From: Galeopsis tetrahit
Lineage: Eukaryota > Streptophyta > Magnoliopsida > Lamiales > Lamiaceae
Direction: 5' to 3'
NCBI GenBank assembly: GCA_963675135.1
Contig: OY776123.1
Location: 17,825,840-17,889,839, forward strand
DNA length: 64,000 nucleotides
Below, piece by piece: positions 34,363 to 45,848 of the stretch. The position numbers were made by a program, and so were the translations under genes. The first letter of the stretch is position 1; each line of letters starts with the position of its first letter. The notes beneath the pieces were generated by a model. The model was given only the letters and a program-made list of their open reading frames with translations, was not told the origin of the DNA and searched no databases.

Positions 34363-35184
34363 GGGAAAATATCAATTTTGGTCACCCAGTTTTGTCTCTT
34401 TTCATATTTGGTCACCCACATTTAGTCACTATCAAAATTGGTCACTCACTTATTATATTCTATTGAAATTGATCACTTTGTTACTGTCATTCACTAACGG
34501 AGAAAGAGTTTTGAGCCGTGAAATTTCTCAAAACCTCAGGCTAAAAAATTCTCATGCATCTTCCAAGTGAAACAAACGCAGAAGCAAGAATGAAACATGT
34601 GCAAAAATTACCAATATTTACATTATATTTATAATAGGTCAATGCATCTTCTAAAACGTGATTCAATCAACTTTGGTTTACTTTTTATTTTATAGATAAT
34701 GAGAATTCTTTCTCATGCATCTTCTAGAACTTCAATCAACTTGCAAATTTAGTAAGTTTTTAATAATTATTTAACTCAATTCATTTTTGTTGGTTATTTT
34801 ACAGGAAATGAGAAACTCAAGAGAAAGAATGAAACTTTGTACTCATTTTTTTTTTTAACAATTGTACTCTGTTTTCCAATTCTTAGTTTCATATTGAATT
34901 TGTATAATAAATGGAGATATCTTGAAATGTTAGTCAAACAATTGAGAATTTGAAATTAATTGAAATAAATTTCTATCTCCTGAGTTTCTCATTTCCTAAT
35001 TATCTATAAAATAAAAAGTAAACCAGCAACATTAATTTTTGCACTTTTGAGAAATTTCATTGACTAACAGAGTGATCAATTTTGATAGAATATATTAAGT
35101 GGGTGACCAATTTTGAAAGTGACTAAATGTGGGTGACCAAATATGAAAAGAGGTAAAACTGGTGACCAAAATTGATATTTTCCC
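34363..35184. mobile_element. Mutator-type MITE with 9-bp target duplication
   Basis: The 822-bp element starts GGGAAAATATCAATTTTGGT and its right end is the inverse of that sequence. The inverted repeats extend well over 100 bp (shared word CATATTTGGTCACCCACATT). TTCTTTCAT is duplicated exactly on both sides (34354-34362 and 35185-35193), the 9-bp size used by Mutator transposases. Non-coding, so it needs a transposase from elsewhere. Confidence 0.9.
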
Positions 35185-35224
35185 TTCTTTCATTGTTATC
35201 TTTATTTTTACACCATATACTCTA

Positions 35225-36278
35225 TTCCTTTAAAATATATTTTTCCCAAATTTAGTAAAATTAATTTCAATAAATTAGATTTAATTTAATTTTTATTTCT
35301 ACCTCCTTTCATTAATTTGATATTTTATTTTTATGTTGTTAATTTGTATTTCTACCTCCCTTCATTAATTTGATTTTTTATTTTTATTTTGTTAATTTGT
35401 ATTTCTACCTCCCTTCATTAATTTAATTTTTTATTTTTATCTTGACAATGCTTACGTAATTACATATTTATACTTTTTCTTCGATGATAGAATTATTTTT
35501 TAATCTAAAACTTTTTAAAAAATACTATAGTATACAAATTTCTTTTTAAATCTTAATAGTAGTTTTATAAAGATTTAGAAAGTTTTAAAAATTATTGAAT
35601 GGATTTTTTTTAATCATAACTTTCATACAAAATTGATTAGAGAATTAATTCTTGACTTCAAATTTAATAAATAATCTACAAATTTAAAAAATTATTAAAT
35701 GACACACGTCCCCCCTTTTTTTTAATCTACAAAATGATATAGATTAGAGAATCCATTCTTGGAATATTTTATTAGAGAATCAATTAATATATATATTGTC
35801 ATATATAGAAATGATAGAATTGAACATATAATATAATATTATTATTATAATATCTATATTTATCTTAAAATATATCTACATAACATTTATATTTATTCAT
35901 ACAGAAGATATATTAATTATTTTTTTACTATTTATTAATTAAATAAAAGAGTAAATAAATTAATATAACTCAATTCACTCGTTCATATTCTCATTCTCAA
36001 TTCTCTATATGTATAAGGATTTCATCTCTCAAATTAACTCTAAAAAAAAAAAGAATTCATTACTCTCTCAGTAATCTGTTTCGGTTTCAAGGTAATCTGA
36101 TAATTCTTGATTCCTAAATATTTTAATGTATGTTTAATACAGATGAGCGAAGAAGAAAATATCGTTTGACGTCCGCTAGTAACTTGAGAGGAAGTTGTTC
36201 ACTTAGACCTCCAATTAAGGATCCTCGTGTACACATGATACCTCCTCGTGTCGTGTCGTCTCCTTCTGTCGTGCCGTC
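35225..36278 (-). repeat. Right arm of a large inverted repeat
   Basis: Inverted partner of 31731-32573. It is longer because a unit of about 62 bp (containing TTTCTACCTCCCTTCATTAA) occurs three times at about 35290-35430 but once in the left arm. A 47-bp piece (GACGTCCGCTAGTAACTTGA...) is also repeated again just outside at 36298-36343. Confidence 0.82.
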
Positions 36279-36360
36279 TCCTCCTGCAAATTTCGCTTGA
36301 CGTCCGCTAGTAACTTGAGAGGAAGTTGTTCACTTAGACCTACATATTTGAGATGGTTCG

Positions 36361-36663
36361 ATTCCGTATTGCAAATTTCGTGTACCACCTTGTCTTGTTT
36401 TATATCGGGGAGAAAAAATTGATTGGTTAGAGACTGTGGTATATGTATTTAATCCGTATCTAAAACTTTCGAAACTGAAAGTCACGTATCTAATCCGTAT
36501 CTAAAACTTTCGAAACTAAAAGTCGTATCTAATCTGTTTATAATGAGAGACAGTTTTATTTTCGATTTCAAATCTTGATTTTTTAACAAATTCGTATCTA
36601 TTAGAGACGGATTAGGTGTCCGTCTCAAAATTTCGGTATCAAAATCAGGCTTTTTTTGTAGTG
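36361..36663 (-). repeat. Right long terminal inverted repeat of the 19.6-kb block
   Basis: Inverse of 17108-17345, ending GTAGTG at 36663. It carries two copies of CGTATCTAATCCGTATCTAA where the left end has one. Confidence 0.85.
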
Positions 36664-37260
36664 AGCATTCAAGGCTCTAAAATTCTCTACAAAGATTTTA
36701 GAGTGTTCTTCAGCCGTTGGAGGAGCTTCAAAGGCGTTCTTCGTGCAAGGCGGCGAGAAGCAGCGTTCGGGTCGAGATTAAGGTGCTAAGCCCCTCAATC
36801 GGGTGTTTCTTCAAGAAGGATCTTCAACAGTGGTTGTCCCGATAAAGTCCCAATAAGTCCCGAAAAAGTCCCGATAAGTCCCGAGAAAAGTCCCGAAAAA
36901 GTCCTGAAAAGTCCCGTAAATCGACGTTTGATCCAAAATACGGCGTTAAACCCTTGGATTAACGTTACAAAATCCCAAGTTCAAGAACGATCTTCAACGA
37001 CGTTCGTCCCAAAAGTCCCTAAATTCAACGTTTAATCCAAAATACGGCGCCAAGCCCTTGGATTAACGTTATAAAGTTTCAAATTCAAGATCGAAGAGGA
37101 TTCAGCTGCGGATCCAACTCTAAAAGCTCAAGAAGTTCAAGTGAAGTTCAAGAAGAGAGAATTAGAGGAGAAACTAGAGATTGTAACCCACAATATTCAG
37201 CGGTTTAATTCGAAACTAAATACATTGTTTCGCATTTTCGCGTTTTTTATATTTAATTCA
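36664..37260. other. LTR-like or untranslated retroelement sequence with tandem repeats
   Basis: No open frame. It contains a short tandem array of AGTCCCGA(T/A)AA units at 36836-36918, then two diverged copies of about 100 bp around ATCCAAAATACGGCG...CCCTTGGATTAACGTTA (36925 and 37025 onward). The composition resembles the leader of an LTR retrotransposon, but no LTR ends were found. Confidence 0.45.
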
Positions 37261-38473
37261 CAAATTTGTATTTACAACAAGTATATGGTGTATATTGTAG
37301 CGAAGTAAGTACGATGTCGATCCCATAGGGGGGGGAGAGTAAAAGTGGAGTTTGTTGATCTAGTTCTAAATAGACGTGATCGAAAATTAAGTGTTTGATT
37401 ACCCTAAATTACCTATCAAGTTGTTACAAGTAAACAATAAAAGAGTAACAGATAAAATCGATCAATTAATGCTCATGCAAATCACGAAAATAAAGTAAAA
37501 AAATGGATTAAACTCAAATAAGAGAAGTAGGTTCCAATGCATATGCAACACTAATGACTCAATTTATGATTAAAGGCTTACTTAAGTAATATTGTGTTTT
37601 TTCCTATAAGATTGATCACTAAATAATGAGTTAGAAGTCTTTTCAATCCAATTAACTCAAGAGAAATATAATTCAACTTAATATCTCTATCTAAATTGCA
37701 TCATTAACTCAATAAAGCTCATAGGATCATCACACACCTTCCTAATCATTGATCATCTACACACCTTCCTAATCATTGATCATCTCTCAATTTCACAATA
37801 AATTAGATTGAATATTTGCATTCAATTAATCAAATTAAAAGATATTTTTCAATCCAATTTCAATTAACTAAGTTTAAACAAATCACCATGTACACTAATG
37901 ACATGCTTTTCAATTAAAACCAAATATTCAAATAGGATTAAGCAACACAAATACCAAATATAAGTAAGAAATTAATTCATAAACTTCATCAAAAGTGTAT
38001 ATATAGCCCTAGAATCAAAAGTGTTCTAGCCAACTATCAACATAATTAAAGTCTTGAAAAATTTAAATGACAATAAAATAAAACGAAAGGGAAAAAGAAA
38101 GCTTAGTCTCTTTTTGAGGTGTTCTCGGGGATTCTCCAAAGGTATGTCTCCTTTTTTCAAAGTATGACTAGAGAATTTATTTATAACTTGAAAATTAGGG
38201 CTAAAACTTCTAGAAATTGATTATAAAAATCTTTCAAAAAATATAATTTTCTTTTTTCTCTTCAATTTTCAAATCTTCTCTCTTTCCATTTTCTTCTCTC
38301 GGTCACTAGCGTAGGGCTCAAGCTGCTTATTGGGCCTAAATTATTTTTTTTGAATTAATTTGGCTCGTTTTACCCACGAACTCGATTTCTTCCTTCGTTG
38401 ACTTCACTAAAAATTATGTAAGTATTTTTACCTTCCAAAATAGTCATTTTCCCTACAAAAACGATAAAAATAC
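37261..38473. other. AT-rich spacer with a small tandem duplication
   Basis: No gene was recognised. A 27-bp unit (CACACCTTCCTAATCATTGA...) is directly repeated at 37733-37785. Confidence 0.6.
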
Positions 38474-39292
38474 TACATTTCTCTCAATTTGACCAAAACA
38501 TCCACAATTGATCAATAAAACAATGAAATCATCAACAAATTAAATGAGCTTCAAATGTGCATTAAAAACGTGCAAATTCCACCCGAATCAGAGGTACAAT
38601 TTAGGAGACTGGTGCAGCGTGTGTGATCAAAAGGCTAGAGACGAACAAGAACCAACATTTGTTGATTCAAAGAAATACCCGAATCTCGATAAAATGAAGA
38701 ACACGTCTTTCATAATATAAAATTTTCAAAAGTTGCCTTCCTAAAATTTGGAAGAGACTTAAATACCAAACCCTAATCTCACGGAATTAGAAATTTTTTT
38801 TTGATAAATGCAAAAATAACATCAAACAATAAAACTAAATTTTGACCCCTCAAACGATGGAATTTGGCAAAAAAAGTCGAAATACATTTCTCTCAATTTG
38901 ACCAAAACATCCACAATTGATCAATAAAACAATGAAATCATCAACAAATTAAATGAGCTTCAAATGTGCATTAAAAACGTGCAAATTCCACCCGAATCAG
39001 AGGTACAATTTAGGAGACTGGTGCAGCGTGTGTGATCAAAAGGCTAGAGACGAACAAGAACCAACATTTATTGATTCAAAGAAATACCTGAATCTCGATA
39101 AAACAAAGAACAAGTCTTTCATAATATAAAATTTTCAAAAGTTGACTTCCTAAAATTTGGAAGAGACTTAAATACCAAACCCTAATCTCACGGAATTAGA
39201 AAAAAAAAATTGATAAATGCAAAAATAACATCAAACAATAAAATTAAATTTTGACCCCTCAAACGATGAAATTTAGCAAAAAAATGTCGAAC
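38474..39292 (+). repeat. Tandem duplication with a 409-bp unit
   Basis: The segment from 38474 (TACATTTCTCTCAATTTGAC) is repeated from 38883 with only a handful of differences (for example GTTGATTC versus ATTGATTC, and one base in an A run). Both copies are non-coding. The high identity points to a fairly recent event. Confidence 0.9.
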
Positions 39293-39459
39293 ACCGCAAC
39301 ATAGTTGTGTGTGTTATTCGTAGCATCGTTTCCACCTGAAAATGTGTGCTCATTTGTAAAAATCAATTTTCAGCTCTCAAAACATAAAAAATTCTTCGAA
39401 TGCTTTCGTTTATTAAAAAATTGCAATACCACACTCACTACAACAAAAGGGCGTTTTAG

Positions 39460-40010
39460 AGACGGATTTACCGACGGATTTTCCGTCGGCCGCCGATGTT
39501 ACTGACGGATTTGCCGACGGAAAGTCGGCCGTCAGCTTTTTCGTCGTCAGTATTTTTTACCGACGGATTTTTGAATTCCGTCGGCATTTCTGACGTATTT
39601 GCTGACGGATATTCCGTCGGAATTGCCGACGGAATTACCGAGGGATATTCCGTCGGTATTTCGGACAACCCGTTTAACAAACCGGGTCAACATTCCGTCG
39701 GTAAATCCGTCGGAAAGAATGGATTAAAATAATTATAAAATAAATTAGACTGAATTAAAATAATTATAAAAGAAATTAATTTTTGAAAAAATATTGATTT
39801 CGAAATTCACATGCCGACGGATTTTCCGTCGGCATTTGACCGACGGAATATCCGTCGGCAATTTACCGAGGGCATATCCGTCAGTAAAACAAAAAAATGA
39901 ATAAAAAAAATATGATTTCGAAATTCACATATCGACGGAATATCCGTCGGCATTTGACCGACGGAATATCCGTTGGCATTTTACCAACGGAATATCCGTC
40001 AGTAAAACAA
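39460..40010. repeat. Left subterminal GACGGA/TCCGTC repeat cluster
   Basis: More than a dozen short palindromic units built on GCCGACGGAATATCCGTCGG and its variants. In En/Spm such subterminal repeats are the TnpA binding sites; that role is inferred here. Confidence 0.8.
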
Positions 40011-40498
40011 AATATTTATAAAAAAAAATATGGGTGACCGGGGAGGCCCCGACCAAAATTTCATTTTCCGACCAGAATTTCATTTTCCGACCACAATTAA
40101 TTGGCATTGGTTTGTCGAAATACTTTTTAAAATTACATGTACAACTACTTCCGAATTAAAACTACAACAAAAGTATACATTATTTTGAAAGAAAAATCTA
40201 CTTGGACATAATCATCATTCACTAATCAGAATCAAGACCACCAAAAACTAAACCTATACTGAAATATATCATTAACACAACTATAACAAATATTTCTCAC
40301 AATGATGAATACATAAAACACCAATATCAGTCCAACAATATCTTCTCCCTAATTCCCAATAAGTAGCAAGAATTAATCAATGTAACTTGAAATTGAAAAC
40401 TGTGTTAATCTAATATGAATAGATATCATTAAAATAAGATATTATGGGAGCTGTGGAAAAATAAAAATAACCAAACTAAGAATGAAACGACCTTCACC

Positions 40499-40905
40499 AT
40501 GGAAACATCGAATTAGATGGATGACATTCACTTGGAAAACAAACTCCAATTTGGCGGAAGAAGCACCACCACGAATCGTATTCCGCCTCGCCGTACGCGG
40601 CAATCGCGACTCCCACAGAAATCGCGAGCATATTGGACATGGTGGAGGTTTTGTAACCGTCCTTTTTTAGCAGAATTCCGATTGAGTAAACGGCGACGGG
40701 CATTAGGGCTTTGAGCATTTGGATGAAGGAGACGGAGAGGGAGAGGGAGTAGAGGGCGCCGATTGGGACGACGGAGGAGAGGTCAGGGCGGCGGGCTCCA
40801 CGAGTTTGAAGATGCGGACGGCGGCGAAGGCGAGGGAGGAGCAGAAGGCCAGTTGTGGAGGGAGGCGAGGTGGGAGAGAGGCGAGTTCGGGAGAGAGTAA
40901 AATTT
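40499..40905 (-). pseudogene. Captured fragment of a sugar-phosphate/phosphate translocator gene
   Basis: Minus-strand translation gives VVPIGALYSLSLSVSFIQM then LKALMPVAVYSIGILLKK and MLAISVGVAIAAYGEAE, the central membrane helices of the plant triose-phosphate/EamA-type translocator family. Compared with the family, about ten residues are missing between SLSL and SVSFIQM, and the frame is lost after AYGEAE. The GC content is clearly higher than the transposon around it. It lies inside the CACTA element close to its left end, so it was copied from a host gene and carried along. Confidence 0.8.
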
Positions 40906-40944
40906 CGGAAATAAAACCCTAGGTTGAGGTTTTATATAAGGGTA

Positions 40945-41015
40945 AATACCGACGGATTATCCGTCGGTATTTTTCAAAAAGTAAATACCGACGGAAGGTG
41001 AATTCCGTCAGCATT
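40945..41015. repeat. Internal pair of GACGGA/TCCGTC repeats
   Basis: Two units (ACCGACGGATTATCCGTCGG and ACCGACGGAAGGTGAATTCC) lie between the captured fragment and the 3' end of TnpD. Confidence 0.7.
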
Positions 41016-41244
41016 TTGGCGATTTTTTTTTTTTTTAATAATTCAATTTTTTCTATATATACTTACTAAATTACCAAAATATTTTTTTAAAAAATCACGA
41101 AATTCATTTCTTCCACATATATTAATAAATATATTGGTTGTGGCTTATATTTATAGTAAATTTAATTTTTATAATTTGTACCTAAATGATAAATAATTAA
41201 TTAACTTTTATAAAATAAGAAATAAATACATTACATTAATTGAA

Positions 41245-44200
41245 TTAATTTTCATCTTCATCGTCTTCATCCTCCTCTTCGTCCTTATCCTCCTCCTCCT
41301 CATCATCATCTTCCTCATCCTCATCCTCCTCCTCATCCTCATCTTCTTCATTCTCCTCTTCATCCTCATCTTCATTCTCCTCTTCATCCTTTTCTTCATC
41401 CCCCTCCTCTTCACCTTCAATTTCGATTAATTGGGGATTTGCAGCCGTCAAGGGTACAGAAAGATTGAAATTTCCCGTAAAGACTTCAGTTGGAGTCTCT
41501 ATTTGTTCTGTTTGAAATGGAGATTCATCTTCAGTATTTCTGTCCTTTTTAGGGACTTCTACCATTGACCTTGCCTTTACTTTGCAAACAGCGTGCCATT
41601 CATAACCACGTGGAGCTCCCGGATATGTGCAGTAGTATACTTGAGATACTTGATGGGCAAATACAAATGGATCATCCGCAACATACGTCCTTTTCGAACT
41701 AACATCAACGAGCTTGTACTCCGGGTGAATTCTTGTTCCTAGATGGCCTGAATCAAACCAATGACACTTGAACAACACTACAGTCTTTGCTGGATATCCT
41801 GGATATTCTACTTCGACGACTTCCCGTAACACCCCAAAGTAATCACTTGCATCTGCATTGTAATTCGCACTGCTAACGCAGACGCCACTGTTGGTAGTCC
41901 CCTTTGTCGATGCATACCCAGACGTATGAAATCTGTAGCCCTTCACAATATAACCGTTGTAAGTCTTTACACGACGTAGTGGTCCCTTGCTGAGATCTCG
42001 TAAGAATGGACTGTCTAGAGCGTTATCCCGTCCCTATACGGCTCAATTTAAAATTAATTAAAATAAATATTAATTTATTTACGTAAAACATAATTAATTA
42101 AATGGTACTCACATAACGTTCGAACCATCGGGAAAATTCACGTTGAATACGAGCATCTATATATGCATCTGAGATGTTTGGTTCTGCTCGTCGTAGTTCT
42201 TGAGTGTACATCCTAATTCACAACATTCAAAAACTTGGTTAATATTAAATGACATAAATGAAGTGGTATTTAAATAGACGATTTATATATGAAATACTTA
42301 CTCAATGTATGGCTGAACTTCATCACAATTCAATAACACATACGTTTGTGCTATTTCCGCCTCCGAGTTCGTCTCCCAATATCGTTCAGTGGGTTTTCCT
42401 ATTGGCCGTCCCTTAGACTTGAATATGGAGAGCATTCCATCGACCTCTTCACTGATATCGTCAGCGGATGTACCACCGAAGTTACGTGGAGCACTTCTTA
42501 ACTTTGTGTTGACGTGGTCTTCAAAGTAATAAGAACAAAACATGCCAACCTCTTCATTCAAATAAGCATTCACAATCGATGCTTCAACGTTTGCCTTTTG
42601 TTTAGCATTACGTTTCAAGTTGTGGAGATACCTGATATACACACACACATATATATATATATAAAACTTATAAGAATGCATGTGTAATTGTAATGAAATA
42701 AAAAAAAAGTAAGATTTTACCTTTCAAATGGGTACATCCACCTGTATTGCACCGGACCACAAATTCTCGCTTCATACGCTAAGTGAACGGGTAAGTGTTC
42801 CATCGAGTTAAAGAAGCTAGGTGGAAAAATTTGTTCCAACTTACACAAAATCACTGGAATGTCTTCATCTAAACGAATCATATCATCGATCGTGATCGTT
42901 GTAGCCGTTAAATCTCTAAAAAATAGACTTAATTCAGTGATAGCCCTCCACACATTGTTAGGAAGAAGTTCCTTGAACGCAATCGGTATCAAGCGTTGCA
43001 TAAATACATGACAATCATGACTCTTCATCCTTGCAACCTTACCCGTTGTTGTGTCTACGCATCGACTCAAGTTCGACACGTAGCCGTCCGGAAAGTTCAA
43101 CTCCTTTATCCACCTACACAATCTTTGTTTTTGTGGCTTATCCAGTGTGTAGCTAGCCTTTGGAAATTTACCTGTACGCTCATCCTTTTTCAACTCTGGA
43201 CGGCGACAAAGAGTGTCCAAATCCTCCCGAGACTTTGGAGTGTCTTTCGTCTTGCCTTCGGTGTTCATGATTGTGTGGAACACATTGTCAAACACATTCT
43301 TTTCAATGTGCATCACATCCAAATTGTGTCGTATCAATAGTGAACTCCAGTATGGTAAGTCCCAAAAAATACTCCTTTTGTTCCAACCACCCTCAATTCC
43401 TCTGTTGTGTTCCGCTGCATTTTCCTCAGTACTTTTTTTCAACCCCGTCCACTGAATCTCATATAACAACCTACGTCCTGTACGGAGAGTAAATTATAAG
43501 TGACACTGAAAGCAATAGATAAATATACGTTAAATACTCATTAAATAAATGTATAAAATACCATCTCGAAGTGGAGGTCGATTGTTTGTGACTGCTCTGT
43601 TCTTTACGAAGTTCTTCTTATTTCTTCGAAACGGGTGACCTTGAGGTAAGAACCTACGGTGATTATCGAACCATGAAACTTTTCTACTCACCGGGAGACT
43701 GAAAGCTTCAGAATTCTCCATACAATACGGACATGCTTTCTTTCCGGCCGTACTCCACCCGGACAACATACCATATGCAGGAAAGTCGCTAATGGTCCAT
43801 AAAAGAGCAGCACGCATCGTGAAGTTCTGCTTTCTAAAAACATCGTACGTTTGGACTCCATTCTCCCATAAGAAGATCAAGTCTTTTATAAGAGGTTGGA
43901 GATAAACATCCAGTTTGTCCTTTGGATTCGTTGGTCCAGGCACCAATACAGTCAGAAACATTGTTTGAGGTTTCATGCACATCCACGGAGGAAGATTATA
44001 CGGAGTCAGTATCACCGGCCACAAAGAATACTGCTTCCCATGCATCCCAAACGGTGCAAAACCATCAGTACACAAACCTAATCTCACATTCCTCGGTTCA
44101 CAAGCAAAATCTGGAAACACGTTGTCAAGATGTTTCCAGGCCTCTGAGTCTGCCGGATGTCGCATCTCCCTCGACTCAGCCGAAGAGGAATCGGTAGCAT

Positions 44201-45224
44201 GCCACGTCATGTGTTGTGCAGTGGCACTTGATTGATATAATCTCATCAAACGAGGAATGATAGGAAGGTAGTACATCTTCTTATATGGCACTTTCTTCTT
44301 TGTCTTCTTCGATTGACCACCAGGTCCCTTTTGACGTGCCTCTTTGTACCGGGGATGGCCACACAATCTACACATGTTCAGACTGCTATCTTCGTCACCC
44401 CAATATAACATGCAACCCTTCACACAACAATCAATCTTCTCAACCGGCAAACCAACATTCTTCAACATTTGTTTGCTTTGATGAAACGTCGTAGGCACCT
44501 TATTATTTTGAGGACAAATTTCACTGCATAACTGTGTCACTTGCTCATATGCCCTGTTAGAAAGCTTGTTCTCGGTCTTAATGTTCATGAGTCGTGCATT
44601 AAATGACAACTGTGAGTGAGATTCACAACCCGGATATAAATCTTCTTCGACTAATTTGAGCATCTCATAAAACCGAAATGCCTCATTCATCGGCTCCTCT
44701 TCCATGTTTGAAAAACCAGCTTCCCTGATCATTGTTTGATACATATTCGGTTCTTCGTCCCCAAACTGTTGTTCTTCGTCCCCAAACTGTTGTTCTTCGT
44801 CCCCAAAATGTTGTTCTTCGTCCCCAAACTGTTGTTCTTCGTCCCCAAACCGTTGTTCTACCTCGTTACTAGTGCCAACATGATCGAAATTTGCTTCAAG
44901 TTGATAGATTCCAGTAGTGTAATAGTAAAACACTTCATCAAATTTATAAGGCCAACGTGTTTCGCCATGACTAGTCCAATTATAATAATTATCAACGAAA
45001 CCATTCTTCACAATATGCACTAGGACCTCATCAATCTCTTTATATTGCTTATTCTGACATTTCTTAGCATTACACGGACACCTAATGCAATTTCCACTCA
45101 TGTAATGTGGCTGGCTTTTTGCAAATTCAACAAATAACACGAGTTCATTATAAAATTCCACATTCACATTTCCTCTAATCATTCTAGGAGTACAATACAT
45201 CCAACGACGGTCAGGCAAATCCAT
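41245..45224 (-). CDS. TnpD-like CACTA transposase (tnp2, DUF4218, DUF4216)
   Basis: Five exons on the minus strand (45224-43562, about 43478-42721, 42631-42302, 42212-42113, 42033-41245) give about 1210 residues. In order: a transposase-associated region (RRWMYCTPRM, CPCNAKKC), a five-copy heptad FGDEEQQ, the tnp2 domain (ALLWTISDFPAYGMLSGW, ACPYCMENSEAF), DUF4218 (HDCHVFMQRLIPIAFKELL) and DUF4216 (VLFKCHWFDSG). The last exon ends in an almost pure Glu/Asp tail of about 50 residues. All junctions are GT-AG and the phases fit by eye; the exon 2 start is uncertain by a base or two. This is the catalytic transposase of CACTA elements and acts in the nucleus. Confidence 0.88.
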
Positions 45225-45484
45225 CTGCTAAACATTTAAGTGGAGCAACACATTACTAAACTAAACTTATAATAAATTCAAACAAAACTTATTATATATA
45301 TAACACATGTAATTACATTATATTGAATTTTATATATAGAGTAAATTAATAATGGTAGAAAATGTACCGTAATTTGATGTTTCTGAATACCCGAGCATGA
45401 GCATAAAAAAATTAGGCAGTAGAAAGTTTGAGTGTAAATTTGCAATACGAAAGTGAAGTGGAAAAAAAGAAAGTTTTAGGGAAA

Positions 45485-45740
45485 CATTTCCCGACGGAAA
45501 TGCCGACGGACTTAACTTTCCGTCGGCATTTCACCCGCCCAAATTTCCGTCGGTCAAGATAAATGCCGACGGATATTCCGTCGGCATTTATCAAATGGTG
45601 AATTCCGACGGAAACTTAATTCCGTCGGCATTTCACCGCCCAAAAATTCCGTCAGTTTAGATAAATGCCGACGGATTATCCGTCGGCATTTATCAAATGG
45701 TGAATTCCGACGGAATCTTAATTCCGTCGGCATTTGGCGT
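45485..45740. promoter_or_regulatory. GACGGA/TCCGTC repeat cluster between divergent genes
   Basis: Eight or so units of TGCCGACGGA...TCCGTCGGCA type, the same words as at the element ends, fill the gap between the TnpD start (45224) and the GRF gene start (45849). If TnpA binds these words at the ends, it could also control both genes from here. Confidence 0.7.
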
Positions 45741-45848
45741 GTTATTATTATTATTTTTTATTAATTAATTCAATTTTTTGTATATATAGCAACAACACAA
45801 AGCTCACACACACCATATTCGATTTTTTCTATTTTGCAAAGAAATATC

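Larger units (their letters stand above)
17108..36663. mobile_element. 19.6-kb block bounded by long CACTAC inverted repeats
   Basis: The left end (17108 onward) reads CACTACAAAAAAA then CCTGATTTTGATACCG. The right end, read in reverse from 36663, is nearly identical, and similarity continues for roughly 200 bp (including ACGGACACCTAATCCGTCTC), then resumes in patches to a shared GACAAGGTGGTACACGAAAT. The CACTAC tips and a TnpD-like fragment inside (33340-33470) suggest the outer element is CACTA superfamily. The 3 bases outside (TGA left, AGC right) do not match, and the flanks belong to different sequences (copia protease on the left, LTR-like on the right), so the ends may have been rearranged. 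A Mutator-like element, a MITE and a large palindrome lie inside. Confidence 0.75.

Noticed and set aside
33939..34570. Short plus-strand open frames of 65-79 codons
   Set aside because: They run into the Mutator MITE and have no splice structure or recognisable motif.
17108..36663. One CACTA transposon that captured all the genes inside
   Set aside because: The inside has a MuDR transposase and a split MITE at its limits, which fits nested insertion of a Mutator-type element better than gene capture by CACTA.
36664..37260. A solo LTR
   Set aside because: The composition is LTR-like, but no TG...CA ends or target duplication could be found, so the call is left open.
39460..40010. A CRISPR-like array of palindromic repeats
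   Set aside because: The units are irregular in spacing and sequence, lie at the end of a CACTA element, and recur at its other end; this is plant nuclear DNA.
40719..40922. A plus-strand protein (EGEGEGVEGADWDDG type)
   Set aside because: It is the complement of the captured translocator fragment; the low-complexity composition comes from the opposite strand.
42996..44494. Several plus-strand open frames of 60-114 codons
   Set aside because: All are shadows of the TnpD exons on the minus strand.
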